DNA of 9,618 nt from JBDRGC01 sp043818215 (GCA_043818215.1 JBDRGC010000494.1:1-9618); one strand, 5' to 3'; positions 1 through 7,082 are shown, counted from the stretch's first letter. Numbers and translations are program-made. Notes: generated by a model from the letters alone, not told the origin.

Positions 1-20
1 CGCACCTTCGCACGGGTAAG

Positions 21-61
21 TTGCTGAACGGCAACAGGAGTATTTTACCAAACAGCGATAA
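21..61. repeat. Dispersed repeat copy A (partner at 2795-2835)
   Basis: This 41-nt segment (begins TTGCTGAACGG, ends CAGCGATAA) matches 2795-2835 in the same orientation at 35 of 41 positions. The similarity may extend further in weaker form: both copies have TGGGATT at nearly the same distance downstream (100-106 and 2873-2879). No ORF with convincing coding character runs through it. Its identity is unknown; it may be a remnant of a dispersed element. Confidence 0.6.
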
Positions 62-140
62 TAATCGTTCATCTAATTTAATTCTAGATTATGGCTCTGT
101 GGGATTTTGCGTGGTGAGACCCTGGGATGGATTAAAGAAT

Positions 141-171
141 AACCCCAGGGAGTTATCAAATCCTTGGGGTT
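141..171 (-). terminator. Hairpin terminator downstream of the DegV gene
   Basis: Arms 141-150 and 162-171 pair over 10 bp (AACCCCAGGG with CCTTGGGGTT, one G-T wobble) around an 11-nt loop. On the minus strand the hairpin lies about 20 nt past the DegV stop codon and is followed by ATTCTTTAAT, a short, imperfect T-rich tract. Position and polarity fit a rho-independent terminator for the minus-strand gene. The weak T tract keeps this moderate. Confidence 0.55.
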
Positions 172-189
172 CAATGCCCAGATATAAGC

Positions 190-1044
190 TCATTTTCCAA
201 TAACGAATGCGACACCCACTAATCCCGCTCCCGAGTGGACAGATAATCCGGCGGTGAGTTCAGTGGTCATGATCACATCCGGGCAGGGCAGACTGGCGCG
301 CAATTGCACCTCGAAAGCACGCGCTTCATCCGGCGCGTTGGAATGCACGACAGCCATACGCTCGATTTGATGATCTCCCAGGGCCTGGGTCGTCAATTCG
401 ATGGTTCTAGCCCAGGCTTTCTTGCGTGTGCGGATCTTCTCGAGCATATCCAACTTGCCATCTCGAATAGTAAGAATGGGCTTGATATTCAGGACGCTGG
501 CCATCCCGGCCGCCAGATGCCCCACTCGCCCACTCATAGCCAGGTATTTGAGGGTGGCGAGGGCCGCGAAGAGATGCGAGCGGTCGAGTACATCTTCAGC
601 CAGGGAGAGTATCTCCTGTGTAGATGATCCGGCCGCGGCAGCCTCAGCGGCAGCCAGCACGATGAATCCCTGTCCAATCGTCAGGCTGCGAGTGTCAACT
701 ACAGTGATGACGCGATCAGGGAACAAGTCTTTCGCGGCGACAGCGGAACCATAAGTTGCACTTATCTCTCCGCTCACGCTTAAACAGATGATTTCGTCTG
801 CACCTTCATCGAAAGCAGCCTGGTAAGCCCCGGCGAATTTTCCGGGAGCCGGAGCCGCCGTAGTTGGCAGCACCCCCTCCCGGTCGATGCGCTCGAACAA
901 CTGGGCCTCGTCAATATCTACGCCGGTCTCTAAAATCTCTTCTCCAAAATGGATGGTGATGGGCACTTGCCGGATATTGTATTTTGCGGCTACATCATTG
1001 GGCAGGCTGGCATCGGTATCGGTAATAATAGCAATCTTGGACAT
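190..1044 (-). CDS. DegV family fatty-acid-binding protein (FakB-like)
   Basis: The product is 284 residues, the usual DegV length. DegV/FakB proteins bind a fatty acid and, where a FakA kinase is present, present it for phosphorylation in the cytoplasm; no fakA is in this window. Family signatures in order: the N-terminal IIT-D-T-D-ASLP segment (residues 6-15), PTTAAPAPG (60-68), SGEISATYGSA (91-101), VVDTRSLTIGQG (115-126), LKYLAMSGRV (165-174), LNIKPIL (185-191) and a C-terminal VHSGAGLVG. Some positions differ from the common form: AAPAPG for SQPSPG, and MSGR for the usual GGR. The reading frame stays open upstream to 1113, but the ATG at 1044 begins the conserved core (MSKIAIITD) and has an AGGAGGAG ribosome site just before it. 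The family call is firm; the bound lipid and the partner are unknown. Confidence 0.95.
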   Translation of the reverse strand: MSKIAIITDTDASLPNDVAAKYNIRQVPITIHFGEEILETGVDIDEAQLFERIDREGVLPTTAAPAPGKFAGAYQAAFDEGADEIICLSVSGEISATYGSAVAAKDLFPDRVITVVDTRSLTIGQGFIVLAAAEAAAAGSSTQEILSLAEDVLDRSHLFAALATLKYLAMSGRVGHLAAGMASVLNIKPILTIRDGKLDMLEKIRTRKKAWARTIELTTQALGDHQIERMAVVHSNAPDEARAFEVQLRASLPCPDVIMTTELTAGLSVHSGAGLVGVAFVIGK

Positions 1045-1046
1045 GG

Positions 1047-1054
1047 CTCCTCCT
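1047..1054 (-). promoter_or_regulatory. Ribosome binding site that fixes the DegV start
   Basis: On the minus strand this reads AGGAGGAG, ending two bases before the ATG at 1044 (four bases if AGGAGG is the pairing core). It decides between this start and the longer open frame reaching 1113, whose extra 23 residues show no DegV character. Confidence 0.8.
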
Positions 1055-1128
1055 GATAAGTGTTTGTAGTTTAGTTCATAATAATGCTGAAAACTCTGGA
1101 AAGATCGAAACAAGCAACCCCCTCCCAG

Positions 1129-1206
1129 CCTTCCCCCAAATTCTAAAAACGGAATTTAGGGGAGGGGCAGAGTGCATCCCCCCATTTTTGTTTTTCAAAT
1201 GGGGGG
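1129..1206. repeat. Two adjacent GC-rich hairpins between the minus-strand genes
   Basis: The first hairpin has arms 1129-1143 and 1152-1166, pairing at 14 of 15 positions (one C-A mismatch, one G-T wobble) around an 8-nt loop. The second has perfect 10-bp arms, 1178-1187 (CCCCCCATTT) and 1197-1206 (AAATGGGGGG), around a 9-nt loop. Neither is followed by a T tract on either strand, so they do not look like simple terminators. The C-rich/G-rich style with AAATT and CATTT turns resembles intergenic repeats common in Chloroflexota and cyanobacteria. The role is unknown. Confidence 0.65.
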
Positions 1207-1306
1207 ATTGAGGGGGGTGGCAGGAAAAAAATCAAGTTTTTCGGAGTTTTCAGTTCCTCTATAGACTTACCTGACAAAATTTGCGCACTTCGCGAGAATT
1301 TTCTGT

Positions 1307-1347
1307 ACACGGATTGCACAGATGACACGGATTTTTTACGCCGTACC
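1307..1347. repeat. Half-element of the 9-nt ACGGATT repeat family
   Basis: Three 9-nt units follow each other: ACACGGATT (1307-1315), GCACAGATG (1316-1324) and ACACGGATT (1325-1333). They are followed by TTTTACGCCGTACC (1334-1347), the reverse complement of the GGTACGGCGTAAA end of the core in the copy at 2902-2988. There is no opposing arm of ATCCGTG units nearby, so this looks like a partial or rearranged copy. It lies just downstream of the GyrI-like gene, 80-120 nt past its stop on the minus strand. Confidence 0.6.
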
Positions 1348-1424
1348 TGCACCTGTGCGTTCGATCGGTTCGATCTGTGTATAAACGCTCTGGTTGTGAC
1401 TGGAGGCCGCGCTATGAAATATTG

Positions 1425-2480
1425 CTACAAATCCTCCAGCAGGTGGATGGCAAATTCGCATTTTTCATCTCCCCGCAGCACGGATTTGACGATATCAATC
1501 GTCACCGGTTTGCCGGTAGCGCCTTCCCACTGTTGGCGGAACCAACCTGAGCCGCAGTAGCAAAAATCGACCGGCATGCCCTGATCCATCTTGGTGCGCA
1601 CCAGGGGACAGAAGCAGTAGGCCTGCCGGCGCTCGAAATCGGTTTTGGCCTCGGCGTGGGACTTGGGGTTGCAGGGCTTTTTCGCAGCGTAGACGGTGTG
1701 GCCATCACGGGCGCCCCCCTCGGCCCAGCCGGGGTCCGCATCCATGAAAGCGATCACCGCGTCTACTGCCTGGAGGGGGTCTCCGGTGCGGGATTTGGTC
1801 TCGCTGAACACGGCAGCCAGTTTGTCGATCTGGCCCTGGGGGAAAACGTGGGCGCAGCCGGAGACGATGTCCCATTTTTGGTGTTTGTCGGTGAGCTTGT
1901 CCAGGCGGTCGAGCATGCCCATGACCCACTGAAAGCGGTCATCGACGCTGGTTTCAATCCCCAGTTTTTGGCTGCCCTGCATAACGGCTTCACGGGCCTC
2001 GGTTCCTAAGACACGTTCCAGGCCGGTGGCCAGTTTTTTGTTCCAATTGTGAATGATGAAGTGGACTTCAACCCCTGGCCCATCGGGCTGGGTCTCATCC
2101 AGGTAAACTTCCCGGTAGAATTCATCAGAGATGAGGGCGTACTGACTGGCGTAAGCGAAAACCTTCCCCACCGTCTCGCCGAGTTTTTCGGGTTCGCCGC
2201 GGTGGATGATGGTCAGCGCATCCATCTCTGGCAGCCATTCGGATTTGAACCGCTCGCTTTCGATCTTCGCACTGACCGGAAAGCCCAGGGTGACATCCGA
2301 ACCCTCTTCGACGCTGGTGATGAAGTTGAAGATACAGAAGGGCGGCCCGGCGACTTGATCCGCGGGGATTTCCTGGGCGAGTTCATCCAGTGCGGTTATG
2401 ATCTCGGCGCGCCGGTGTACCGTCCGCCGCAGGGTGGCGGCCAGAGTGGGTGGGTATTGCTTGTATGTTATGTCCATCAT
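1425..2480 (-). CDS. GyrI-like effector-binding domain fused to a cysteine-rich C-terminal domain
   Basis: The product is 351 residues (350 from the second Met). Residues about 1-148 look like a GyrI-like/AraC effector-binding domain: an N-terminal strand and helix (TLRRTVHRRAEIITALDEL), GPPFCIFNF, a glycine/proline turn (LGFPVS) and the pattern ALTIIHRGEPEKLGETVGKVFAYA followed by ISDEFYREVYL, ending in a VHFIIHNW strand. Such domains bind small hydrophobic ligands. The C-terminal half carries two CxC pairs (C289/C291 in YCFCPLVR and C307/C309 in FCYCGSGW), plus C209, C270 and C341, with VKSVLRGDEKCEFAI near the end. That pattern recalls uncharacterised DUF6144- or V4R/ATC-hydrolase-like domains; the name is from memory and unverified. 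No DNA-binding domain is present, so it is probably a cytoplasmic ligand-binding protein rather than a transcription factor. ATG codons at 2480 and 2477 are adjacent; the spacing of the ribosome site favours 2477. Confidence 0.8.
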   Translation of the reverse strand: MMDITYKQYPPTLAATLRRTVHRRAEIITALDELAQEIPADQVAGPPFCIFNFITSVEEGSDVTLGFPVSAKIESERFKSEWLPEMDALTIIHRGEPEKLGETVGKVFAYASQYALISDEFYREVYLDETQPDGPGVEVHFIIHNWNKKLATGLERVLGTEAREAVMQGSQKLGIETSVDDRFQWVMGMLDRLDKLTDKHQKWDIVSGCAHVFPQGQIDKLAAVFSETKSRTGDPLQAVDAVIAFMDADPGWAEGGARDGHTVYAAKKPCNPKSHAEAKTDFERRQAYCFCPLVRTKMDQGMPVDFCYCGSGWFRQQWEGATGKPVTIDIVKSVLRGDEKCEFAIHLLEDL

Positions 2481-2483
2481 GTA

Positions 2484-2490
2484 CTCCTTT
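2484..2490 (-). promoter_or_regulatory. Ribosome binding site for the GyrI-like gene
   Basis: On the minus strand this reads AAAGGAG. It is 3 nt from the ATG at 2480 but 6 nt from the in-frame ATG at 2477, so the second Met is the more likely start. The protein then begins MDITYKQ. Confidence 0.7.
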
Positions 2491-2529
2491 CTTTATATAC
2501 TGAGCGTACTTCAAAACAGTGAAAAATGG

Positions 2530-2598
2530 TACACGGATTTTACGGATTGAACGGATAAAAGCAGAAGAAAAATCCGTATTATCCATGGAATCCGTGTA
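2530..2598. repeat. 9-nt-unit inverted repeat, copy 1
   Basis: The left arm (2530-2556) consists of 9-nt units ACACGGATT, TTACGGATT and GAACGGATA. The right arm (2572-2598) is its partial reverse complement, agreeing at 21 of 27 positions, with a 15-nt purine-rich loop between them. Mismatches fall mostly between the CGGAT words. It lies about 50 nt upstream of the minus-strand GyrI-like gene and lacks the 23-nt core found in the other copies. Confidence 0.75.
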
Positions 2599-2633
2599 CG
2601 AGCAATTTCACTCTTTTCATGGGCGATCAGTAT

Positions 2634-2700
2634 ACACGGATAGAATGGATGTTACGGACACTGTGCCGGGACGGCCTAAAATACAAAGAAATCCGCCTGT
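2634..2700. repeat. 9-nt-unit repeat, copy 2 (right arm lost)
   Basis: Units ACACGGATA, GAATGGATG and TTACGGACA (2634-2660) lead into a 23-nt core at 2655-2677 that differs at three positions from the core at 2925-2947. The spacer resembles copy 3 (CAAAGAAA), but only one ATCCG unit of the right arm remains before the sequence diverges. It is a decayed or truncated relative of copy 3. Confidence 0.65.
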
Positions 2701-2716
2701 TACACTGAGTCGCGTT

Positions 2717-2744
2717 ACACCTGCGCTGCGTGCGGCGCAAGTGT
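2717..2744. repeat. ACACCTGCGC hairpin
   Basis: Arms 2717-2726 (ACACCTGCGC) and 2735-2744 (GCGCAAGTGT) pair at 9 of 10 positions around an 8-nt loop. The words ACCTGCGC and GCAAGTGT recall the ACCTGCAC/GCAAGTGT words of the array at 8177-8276, suggesting a related repeat type. Confidence 0.5.
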
Positions 2745-2794
2745 CTGCGTCCTATAAAAAGGTACTTTGGCCCGTTATCCGTATGAAGTAGGAA

Positions 2795-2835
2795 TTGCGG
2801 AACGGAAACAGGAGTATTGTACCAAATGCCGATAA
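2795..2835. repeat. Dispersed repeat copy B (partner at 21-61)
   Basis: This is the second copy of the 41-nt repeat, same orientation, 35 of 41 identical to 21-61. The best-conserved block is AACAGGAGTATT. Together the two copies bracket the minus-strand gene pair. Confidence 0.6.
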
Positions 2836-2901
2836 CAGGAGGATAGTGGAATCAGGTTATAATGTTCACAAATGGGATTCTCTGAGATATTGTGGGGCGC
2901 G

Positions 2902-2988
2902 GTACACGGATTGCACGGATTTTACGGACACCGTGCCGGTACGGCGTAAACCCAAAGAAAATCCGTAAAATCCGCATAATCCGTGTAC
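2902..2988. repeat. 9-nt-unit inverted repeat, copy 3 (most complete)
   Basis: The left arm 2902-2928 and right arm 2962-2988 are reverse complements at 24 of 27 positions; the arms are built from ACACGGATT, GCACGGATT and TTACGGA units. The 33-nt loop, together with the inner end of the left arm, holds a 23-nt core (2925-2947, CGGACACCGTG...GTACGGCGT) that is identical at 8081-8103. The core contains a near-palindrome around GCCGGTAC. No ORF of coding character crosses it. Confidence 0.85.
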
Positions 2989-3075
2989 AAAAAGAGTTTG
3001 ACCACACAAAACATCAAAGAGCCACAAATACTAAGTTTTCGGGAGGGGAGGGGGAGCCAAGCGTCGGTTGAGTAG

Positions 3076-3176
3076 CAGCAATTCCCGGTTCGTAGTGCTT
3101 CGGCGTGCTAAAGCCCGCACTACAAACAATTTCCGGTTTGGCTTGCAAAGTAGGTGAACCATATCGGGAATTGCTG
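3076..3176. repeat. 101-bp nested inverted repeat, MITE-like
   Basis: The perfect 12-bp ends CAGCAATTCCCG (3076-3087) and CGGGAATTGCTG (3165-3176) enclose a further pairing (GTTC at 3088-3091 with GAAC at 3156-3159, next to a small bulge). Inside is a hairpin with arms GTAGTGC (3092-3098) and GCACTAC (3117-3123). There is no clear target-site duplication (flanks TTGAGTAG and TTTCACGA). It ends 30 nt before the ATG at 3206, so it would sit in or near that gene's promoter or leader. A non-autonomous element or a structured leader are both possible. Confidence 0.6.
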
Positions 3177-3205
3177 TTTCACGAGATTATTTTCCGAGGA
3201 TCAAT

Positions 3206-3442
3206 ATGAAAACAGGCAACATTGTAATACTGATAGTCTTATTGCTGATCGTTTTTCTCTCCTCCACAATTTCAACCCAGGCCCAAACCTCCGTCACCGT
3301 GGAGAGCTTCTTCGGTGAGGGCCAGCGTTCAATATCAAGAACCATATCCCCAACCGGATACTCAGGAAGCGCTTATCAGCAAAGTCTTGGAAGAAACCGC
3401 AGTCAACTACGCTTGCTGATCATCAACCTGATCATGATATAG
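3206..3442 (+). pseudogene. Broken 5' duplicate of the downstream metalloprotease gene
   Basis: The open frame encodes 78 residues with a GAGGA ribosome site 5 nt before the ATG and an N-terminal signal-peptide-like stretch (IVILIVLLLIVFLSS, then STQAQ). From 3321 to 3400 the DNA is identical at 70 of 80 positions to 3537-3616, the start of the mature region of the next gene. In this ORF the shared stretch is read in a different frame. Removing one G from the GGG at 3319-3321 restores the frame and gives ASVQYQEPYPQPDTQEAL and then ISKVLEETAVNYAC, which matches the neighbour, before a TGA at 3417-3419. The signal peptides themselves differ. The simplest reading is a partial tandem duplicate or remnant of a paralogue that was truncated and frameshifted. 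A translated short secreted peptide cannot be excluded, since the start and ribosome site look intact. Confidence 0.7.
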
Positions 3443-3453
3443 CATTAGAATTT

Positions 3454-3458
3454 GGAGG
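3454..3458 (+). promoter_or_regulatory. Ribosome binding site of the metalloprotease gene
   Basis: GGAGG lies 6 nt before the ATG at 3465 and 11 nt past the stop of the short upstream ORF. It supports the 3465 start, which begins directly with a signal peptide. The short distance would allow translational coupling with the upstream ORF. Confidence 0.8.
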
Positions 3459-3464
3459 TAACGA

Positions 3465-6400
3465 ATGAAGCTTCGAAAATATTCTCTCCTGTTATTAGCA
3501 ATCGTACTATTATTTGCCTTGAGTGTTTCTGCCGAGGCCAGCGTTCAATATCAAGAGCCAGGTACCCAACCGGATCCTCAAGAATCGCTTATCAAAAAAG
3601 TCTTGGAAGAAACTGCTGCGGACTTGGGTTGGGAAAAGACGGTGGGAGGCCCAAGCAGTCTTGGTTGTACTGGAGGGCTTCTGGGGATTGAAGCTACTTG
3701 CTATGACGGAGTTACCTATGGCATTAGTTTTAGCGAGAGAGCCAACCAGGCAATAGAATCCCCCGACGACGATATTTTTGGAGTGTTGATTTCTCGGGAT
3801 AATAATTTCGGTGTCTCTGTTATTGCTTTCCCGACCTCGTCAGGAGCAAAAGATTACAATCAAGACTACATTCGTGGTAGATGTTCGGCAGAAATTCCAG
3901 ATTGCCATCCTACCAGTATTCATGGTTTTCCAGGAGCAACACAAAGTCATAATAATGGAGATTCAGCAGGCGGTGATTCTACTTGGAGTGATTTTACAAC
4001 CCAGTTGCAGTATCAGTCGGGCCGCTTTATATTTAGTGTTTATGGACACAGTAATTTCGACCCGATGCTTGATCGGGTGCGTTCGATAGACTCCGTGTTT
4101 TACGGGAATGCCGTGGACAATGGTCTCATAGGCGGCGACAACGTCGATATTGTTACCATCACCGAAACCGTGAGTCCAATAATTACGGAAACACCTAAAC
4201 TGGGCGCACCCATCGTGCTGAAAGCCTCCCGAGATGGATATGGGGAGGCCTCCCAAACCATCAGCAATGCCCAAAATTATGAAGTCGTCATCGTCGCAGG
4301 CCAGGTGACTGACCAGGAGGGCAATGGGGTGAGTGGTGCCAATGTCGAGGTGATCAGCGGTGCGAATCCAGCCGCTATATCCACAAATGCGGATGGCACC
4401 TATTCGTTGGTGCTAAACATTTCTGGCGGACAAGGGAATGGCTCTGTAGGGGGGATAAATTTCAGCTTGCAACTCGAAGGAGATTTATCCATTGCCAAAA
4501 TTGAACTCGTACAAGCTGTCAGTGGAGCCGAACTCGCTGATAGCAAGCACACCGCAGCCTTGGTATTCCCGCGTTTTTCCAGTCAGGCGCAATCCAGCGT
4601 AGACTCTAAGGTGACTCTCTACGTCAATGGACAATTCTTCAAGACTCTCCCCTTCCGCGTAAAAAACAACTACGGCGCAGATGAACACCGTAAAATCCAT
4701 GACGCGCTGAAGTTTTTCATCCCCCCCAGTTTTGTGCGCACTGGAGTCTTCGAAGTCAGGGCAGTGATTGACCCCGAAAACGCCTTTGTCGAACCCGACG
4801 AAGCTAACAATGAAAAAACCTGGTCTCAAATGGTCTCCCCTTCGAGAGGCCTCAGCATCGTCATGGTGGCACTCAGCCCCAACGTTCGCTCAGAAGCCGC
4901 TCAAGCCTGGGCCAGCACTGCCCGAAGATTCCTGGCAAACACCTATCCTGTCCCCGCCGTGCGGATTGTACAGCATCCCGTTTACTCGAATGGCTGGTTG
5001 AATCTTGCGATGGCTCTCCGCGATGCTGCAATCGTCAACAATGCGCGGGTGGCATACAATGCTGCCAACCCAACGAGCAGGGTGGAATATACGGTCGGTC
5101 TATATCCGCCTAATGCATACGGAGCCGGTAACCGTGGTTTTGTCTATCGATACTTGTATCCACAGGCACCGCTGGTCAGCCTCGATTTTCCCATCACGAT
5201 AGCGCATGAAATCGGTCATATCTATCTGGGTGGCCACGAGGAAGTGGATGATGATCCCAACCTGGGTGGGGTTTCGTTGCCCGAGGGTTATATGTACGAT
5301 TATATTACTGGTCAGGTGCGCTACATCAAACCCAATTCCAATTGGATCAATTTCATGGGCGACCCCTATGCTGGATACGAACTGGGTGGAGTGACGGTCC
5401 GCCCCTGGGTCTCACCAACAGCTTTCAATACCATTCTGAGGGTCAGGCAAACCGCGGCGGATTCTCAACCAAAAAGGGCCGCACTAGCAGTTCCAAGTTG
5501 GTCTGCCACCGCACCCTTCGAACAAGTTTTATACCTTTCCGGGTACTTCGACTATGGCGAACTTAATGTTCTCCCCCCGCAGACCTTGAATACCATTGAG
5601 GTTGGGAATTATCCAGTAGGCGAATATATGGCAACCATGGAAGCCGCCGATGGCAGCACCCTGGCAAATGTCTCTTTTGGGATGAATGATGATCTCGGTG
5701 AATACGATGCCCCCAACCCTGGGGCCTTCCAAGTTGAGATTCCCTACCCTGCAAACGCTGTTCGGTTAGTGATCACCAAAGATGGTCAGGAATTTTATCG
5801 ACTCGAAAAGTCTGCCCACGCGCCAACGGTATCCGTCGTCCAACCCGGCAGCGGAAGTCCCGTAAACGGTGAGACCTCCGTCACTTGGTCCGCTATGGAT
5901 GGGGATAGCGAGGTGCTGACCTACAATGTTTATTACAGCCCAGACGACGGGGCAAGTTGGCAACTATTGGGTGTGGGATGGACAGATCCCAATTTACCTA
6001 TTGATGGCTCTTTATTGCCAGGCAGTGATGCAGCGCTTATTCGAGTTGTAGCCTCAGATGGCTTGAATACCGGGCAAGCAGATAGTCCACCATTTGTGGT
6101 TCCCAAACATACCCCCTCGATTACGGTCCTCCCTCCTGACCCGGAGGCTGAACCGTGGGTGGTTGGGCACCCCAATTTATTAGCCGCAACCGCCGAAGAC
6201 ATTGAAGATGGTTGGCTCCCATTCGAATCTATCCAGTGGGCTTCAGACAAAGATGGCATAATCGGTCAAGGTAACGCGGTGTATGCAGCCCTTTCTGCTG
6301 GTGAGCATACCATCACTGTTACTGCCACCGACAGCGATGGGCAGCAGGCCAGCGATACTACCACGATAGCGGTGAGTGGAGTCGACGGCGCTACAGCTTT

Positions 6401-7082
6401 CAACTTTCCTGCGAATACCCTCTACCTGGTCGGTGGAGGAGCTTGTCTGTTATTTCTGGCTGGGATTATTTTGGCTGGCGTTTTTGTATTCTCTCGTCGC
6501 AAAGGTAGACCCCAATCGGCAATCGCGCCTGCCAGAGATCAATTTCAACGCGTCCAAGACAGCCAGGGCCGCTGGTGGTATCAAGACCCGAAATCGGGGG
6601 CCTGGTCAGTTTGGAATGGGCGTTCCTGGCAACTGGCAACCACCCCGCAACCTCCGGTAAAATCTCCGCCGCGGGCGCCAAAACAGCGCAGCAGCGGTTC
6701 TTGCTTGTTCTCATTGATTGCGGTCTTTGTCCTGGCAGCCCTTATCGTTGGCGGGATCAGCCTGGTCGCTTTCAACTTCCTCCCCGGTTACCAGATTCAA
6801 CGGGGGCCGGGCGACCTCACCGAAATCCTGAAAATGGGTGGCGGCGGCGCGCTGGTGAGCATCCTGGGATTATTGTTGCTCAACGGCGGCTTCAAGGCTA
6901 TCATCACCCGCCGGGCAATCGTCGAAGATGATTGGGGACGGCGCAGAGAGAAGCGCGGTTGCAGTGCTATTCTCAACGGCCTGGGACAACTCTTCTTCGG
7001 CATCCTCCTCCTGGCAGGGGGGCTGGGAATGATGGCGATGACCTTTTATCAAGAAGTCCTGCCCTGGCTGGGCGTATCGTAG
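3465..7082 (+). CDS. Secreted, membrane-anchored modular metzincin-like metalloprotease
   Basis: The product has 1205 residues. Residues 1-23 are a signal peptide (MKLRKYS, a leucine-rich core, then VSAEA). Residues about 40-220 form an unrecognised cysteine-containing domain. About 271-320 resembles a carboxypeptidase regulatory-like module (AGQVTDQEGNGVSGANVEV, then TNADGTYSL). About 341-455 is CARDB-like, ending PDEANNEKTW. The catalytic region is about 462-680: H581-EIGH-IYLGG-H591 gives an HExxH zinc motif with a third His at metzincin spacing, and a Met-turn-like NFMG (M631) lies 40 residues later. The canonical Gly of HExxHxxGxxH is shifted by one position (L588, G589). A further beta-rich region and two Ig/FN3-like modules follow (about 786-880 and 885-975), then a membrane helix (about 986-1009), a tryptophan-rich RWWYQDP...W...WNGRSW motif (1036-1055) and about three more hydrophobic segments to the C-terminus. 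It is probably a surface peptidase; its substrate is unknown. The stop codon is part of a palindromic repeat. Confidence 0.88.
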   Translation: MKLRKYSLLLLAIVLLFALSVSAEASVQYQEPGTQPDPQESLIKKVLEETAADLGWEKTVGGPSSLGCTGGLLGIEATCYDGVTYGISFSERANQAIESPDDDIFGVLISRDNNFGVSVIAFPTSSGAKDYNQDYIRGRCSAEIPDCHPTSIHGFPGATQSHNNGDSAGGDSTWSDFTTQLQYQSGRFIFSVYGHSNFDPMLDRVRSIDSVFYGNAVDNGLIGGDNVDIVTITETVSPIITETPKLGAPIVLKASRDGYGEASQTISNAQNYEVVIVAGQVTDQEGNGVSGANVEVISGANPAAISTNADGTYSLVLNISGGQGNGSVGGINFSLQLEGDLSIAKIELVQAVSGAELADSKHTAALVFPRFSSQAQSSVDSKVTLYVNGQFFKTLPFRVKNNYGADEHRKIHDALKFFIPPSFVRTGVFEVRAVIDPENAFVEPDEANNEKTWSQMVSPSRGLSIVMVALSPNVRSEAAQAWASTARRFLANTYPVPAVRIVQHPVYSNGWLNLAMALRDAAIVNNARVAYNAANPTSRVEYTVGLYPPNAYGAGNRGFVYRYLYPQAPLVSLDFPITIAHEIGHIYLGGHEEVDDDPNLGGVSLPEGYMYDYITGQVRYIKPNSNWINFMGDPYAGYELGGVTVRPWVSPTAFNTILRVRQTAADSQPKRAALAVPSWSATAPFEQVLYLSGYFDYGELNVLPPQTLNTIEVGNYPVGEYMATMEAADGSTLANVSFGMNDDLGEYDAPNPGAFQVEIPYPANAVRLVITKDGQEFYRLEKSAHAPTVSVVQPGSGSPVNGETSVTWSAMDGDSEVLTYNVYYSPDDGASWQLLGVGWTDPNLPIDGSLLPGSDAALIRVVASDGLNTGQADSPPFVVPKHTPSITVLPPDPEAEPWVVGHPNLLAATAEDIEDGWLPFESIQWASDKDGIIGQGNAVYAALSAGEHTITVTATDSDGQQASDTTTIAVSGVDGATAFNFPANTLYLVGGGACLLFLAGIILAGVFVFSRRKGRPQSAIAPARDQFQRVQDSQGRWWYQDPKSGAWSVWNGRSWQLATTPQPPVKSPPRAPKQRSSGSCLFSLIAVFVLAALIVGGISLVAFNFLPGYQIQRGPGDLTEILKMGGGGALVSILGLLLLNGGFKAIITRRAIVEDDWGRRREKRGCSAILNGLGQLFFGILLLAGGLGMMAMTFYQEVLPWLGVS

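Noticed and set aside
1045..1113. N-terminal extension of the DegV reading frame by 23 codons
   Set aside because: The extra residues have no DegV character, and a strong AGGAGGAG site sits directly before the ATG at 1044, which begins the conserved core.
1178..1206. Terminator for the GyrI-like gene
   Set aside because: The stem is perfect but no T tract follows on either strand, and it lies more than 200 nt past the stop codon.
1143..1352. 69-codon minus-strand open frame
   Set aside because: It covers the GC-rich hairpins and a repeat half-element; its composition is that of the repeats.
2494..2499. TATATA as a -10 box for the GyrI-like gene
   Set aside because: Transcription would start inside or at the ribosome site, and no matching -35 box is at proper distance.
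2049..2522. 157-codon plus-strand open frame
   Set aside because: It is a shadow of the GyrI-like gene on the other strand, with no ribosome site.
2519..2791. 90-codon plus-strand open frame
   Set aside because: It runs through the 9-nt repeats, whose period is a multiple of three and so keeps a frame open by chance. The protein is unrecognisable.
3076..3176. A proven transposable element
   Set aside because: No target-site duplication is visible and only one copy is in the window, so it is described only as MITE-like.
3452..3691. 79-codon plus-strand frame resembling the short ORF at 3206
   Set aside because: The resemblance (QRSIS, PTG, SLGRN) comes from DNA duplication read in the wrong frame; the correct frame is that of the 1205-codon gene.
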